Below, in pieces: positions 5,945 through 7,598 of a stretch of DNA of 7,598 nucleotides. The DNA is from Pyrodictiaceae archaeon (GTDB lineage: Archaea > Thermoproteota > Thermoprotei_A > Sulfolobales > Pyrodictiaceae). The notes beneath the pieces are model-generated. The model was not told the origin of the DNA, ran no database searches, and was given only the letters and a program-made list of their open reading frames with translations. The stretch lies in NCBI GenBank assembly GCA_027033675.1, contig JALVKZ010000276.1, forward strand, positions 1 through 7,598. The letters run 5' to 3'. Both the position numbers and the translations under genes were made by a program. Positions within the stretch are counted from its first letter, which is position 1. The number at the start of each line of letters is the position of its first letter.

Positions 5945-7570
5945 TCACTCGTTATCCTTCTTGCCTCGATATAGAGTTTTATACTTCTTGCTATGTTGTA
6001 GCCATTTCTCCCTCTCTTCCAGCGTCGATACATGGATATCTAGTGGGTGGTGTTTTAGAATGCCTTTTTCCCGAAGCTCGTGTATTAGCTTCTTTATCTC
6101 ATCCTCGGCTACCTTGGTCTCAGATACAACGAGTATATCGACGTCATGGGCGACGTGGAGTTCCTCTCGAGCAACACTACCAACTAGGTAGACTTCTATT
6201 GCTTTTAACCTACTGGCTATGTGCTTGACAACTCCTGGGAGCCATTTATCCCAGTTAGCAATTGCTTCTTCTCGTGCCCTCAAGTTTTCATCAATGTATC
6301 TTTCGAGTTCTCTGTGCGTAATAGCCCTATAGGTGTATTCTATTATGAATGACATAGCTACTATCGCTGCGAACAAGGCTACTTGAAAGGGACTAGTTAT
6401 GATTGTTTTATAGGTCATTATTGCCAAGGCAATAAATGCTAGAGCAGTGCCTAGGAGCGTTAATAATGGATTAGCCCTTATCTTTTTCCTTAATCTGTAC
6501 GCGGCTAGGTTTACGAAGCCAAATACTAGGAGGAAGCCTCCGCTACCGGCGAATGAGATGGCCACAAGGCCCTCTGTATTGACAAGGACAAGGGATAGCA
6601 GAGATATAGCCACAAGGCCCTCCGGGGCATTACGCCATATTTTCTTACCAAGTTCCCTCGGTAGTTGACCATACTTTGCGACAATGTAGCTAATGCCTGC
6701 GGTTCCATATAGTGTAGCATTGATAGCTGACGCTGTTGAGGCAAGAGCAGCGGCAACTACTAGGAAAAACCCTGCAGAGCCAAGGCCCTTTGCAGCGACC
6801 TCGGCTAACGCGTAGTCCCTTACACGTATTACTTCCTCGGGGCTTAGTACCCCCGCTGAAACCAAAGCTATGACTACATACACAGTGATAACGACGAGCA
6901 CTGATGCGTAGAACGCCTTTGGTAAGACCCTGGGTGACTCGACATCGGCTGCCGTGTTTGCTATGAGTTCGAAGCCCTCGTATGCCAGGAATATTATCAG
7001 GCCACCAACCAGTATGTTCAGAGACGAGGGCCAGTGACTTGGCGAGAACTTTGCCCACTCCACAAGTGGCAGCCCTATCGCCGCTACTAGTACTAGTACG
7101 CTTAGCTTGAAGAAGACAAGGGCGTCCTCAACACTCCCGCTCACGTAGGCACCAAAGGCATTAACAATAGTGAATGCGAGTATCACCAGGCTCGCAAGAA
7201 TATGCGATACAACCCAGCCACCATGAATGGTGCTCGCACCATAGCTTCCGAAAGCATAAGCATACAGCGATATCATTACAACATAGCTGGCAAGTAGGAG
7301 CACGTTTAAACCGCCCGAGAGAACCCCCGTGCCGAAACCCTGCACAAGGAATTCAACAGTACCACCACGACTAGGAAAACGCAAAGAAAGCTTAGCATAG
7401 GAATACGCGGTCATTAGAGCTATGATGCCTGCCAAGAGAAAAGCTACCGGGGCAGCAGCCCCAGCAAGCTCTAGGCTTAGACCTAGGACCGCGAATATCC
7501 CGCCACCAATCATGCCCCCAACTCCAATGCTAAAGGCTTCACGAAACCCTATCCTTCTCTCGGTCTGCAC
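5945..7570 (-). CDS. APC-superfamily amino-acid permease fused to an MNT-type nucleotidyltransferase domain
   Basis: A 541-residue protein. Residues 1-415 form a 12-TM amino-acid/polyamine permease: TM1 holds the substrate-site motif GGMIGGGIFAVLG (18-30), and TM6 and its exit read FLAYEGFELIANTAADVESP (194-213), typical of the superfamily. After a charged helical linker (about 416-455), residues 456-541 form a minimal nucleotidyltransferase: GS at 464-465, D476-V-D478, and third acidic residue D511 in LDIHV, so the catalytic triad is complete. An even number of membrane segments places this domain in the cytoplasm. The permease should import or exchange amino acids by proton or substrate coupling; the appended domain may nucleotidylate a partner or sense nucleotides (inference). 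No HEPN partner gene is seen nearby. The GTG start is supported by GAGGGAG five bases upstream. The fusion is within one uninterrupted frame. Confidence 0.88.
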   Translation of the reverse strand: MQTERRIGFREAFSIGVGGMIGGGIFAVLGLSLELAGAAAPVAFLLAGIIALMTAYSYAKLSLRFPSRGGTVEFLVQGFGTGVLSGGLNVLLLASYVVMISLYAYAFGSYGASTIHGGWVVSHILASLVILAFTIVNAFGAYVSGSVEDALVFFKLSVLVLVAAIGLPLVEWAKFSPSHWPSSLNILVGGLIIFLAYEGFELIANTAADVESPRVLPKAFYASVLVVITVYVVIALVSAGVLSPEEVIRVRDYALAEVAAKGLGSAGFFLVVAAALASTASAINATLYGTAGISYIVAKYGQLPRELGKKIWRNAPEGLVAISLLSLVLVNTEGLVAISFAGSGGFLLVFGFVNLAAYRLRKKIRANPLLTLLGTALAFIALAIMTYKTIITSPFQVALFAAIVAMSFIIEYTYRAITHRELERYIDENLRAREEAIANWDKWLPGVVKHIASRLKAIEVYLVGSVAREELHVAHDVDILVVSETKVAEDEIKKLIHELREKGILKHHPLDIHVSTLEEREKWLQHSKKYKTLYRGKKDNE

Positions 7571-7575
7571 TATGA

Positions 7576-7582
7576 CTCCCTC
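7576..7582 (-). promoter_or_regulatory. Shine-Dalgarno site supporting the GTG start of the permease fusion
   Basis: On the minus strand GAGGGAG is separated from the GTG at 7570-7568 by five bases (TCATA). The start falls just before the basic N terminus that precedes TM1, as expected for this family. Confidence 0.6.
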
Positions 7583-7598
7583 ACGGGGGTTGTGGGAG

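Noticed and set aside
5875..5950. Possible C/D box guide RNA on the minus strand (GTGATGA at the permease stop, GTGAAGA inside, CTGA near 5880).
   Set aside because: The distance from the first box to any D' box is far too long, no CTGA lies at the D' position, and no terminal stem is visible.
6690..7058. 122-residue open frame on the minus strand within the permease gene, in another frame.
   Set aside because: It is composed of out-of-frame permease codons, rich in Cys, Arg and Ser, without domain or ribosome site.

Overview
The window reads as chromosomal DNA of a hyperthermophilic crenarchaeon, most likely of the Desulfurococcales (inference). The signs are dense coding with short gaps, frequent AGG/AGA arginine and ATA isoleucine codons, GTG and TTG starts preceded by GGTGA- or GAGG-type Shine-Dalgarno sequences, archaeal TATA-like boxes, and a Thr-rich stalk on an exported protease of archaeal type. 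No rRNA, tRNA, CRISPR array or insertion sequence was seen, and no stretch over 300 bases lacks a gene.

Left half (1-3757): a metal-ion ABC uptake locus built around a divergent promoter. The ATPase is on the minus strand and runs off the left edge. On the plus strand is a tight four-gene operon: a TroA/ZnuA-like solute-binding protein, an ABC-3 family permease, a NikR-like ribbon-helix-helix regulator with a metal-binding ACT-like domain, and a cysteine-based dual-specificity-type phosphatase. The 101-base gap between the divergent genes holds two identical TGTGCACA palindromes, 33 bp apart centre to centre, bracketing the TATA-like sequence. This is a plausible operator for the co-encoded regulator. 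Both the binding protein and the regulator lack some canonical metal ligands, so the metal cannot be assigned.

Right half (3752-7570), minus strand: an exported, C-terminally membrane-anchored Lon-like (S16-type) serine protease without an AAA domain, with a Thr/Lys-rich stalk. Upstream of it is a 12-TM APC-superfamily amino-acid permease carrying a complete minimal nucleotidyltransferase (MNT-type) domain at its cytoplasmic C terminus. The two halves converge with overlapping stop codons at 3752-3757.

The most unusual item is the permease-nucleotidyltransferase fusion. Next are the self-contained metal-uptake/regulator/phosphatase locus with its twin operator, and the Ser-Lys protease that appears to act outside the cell.
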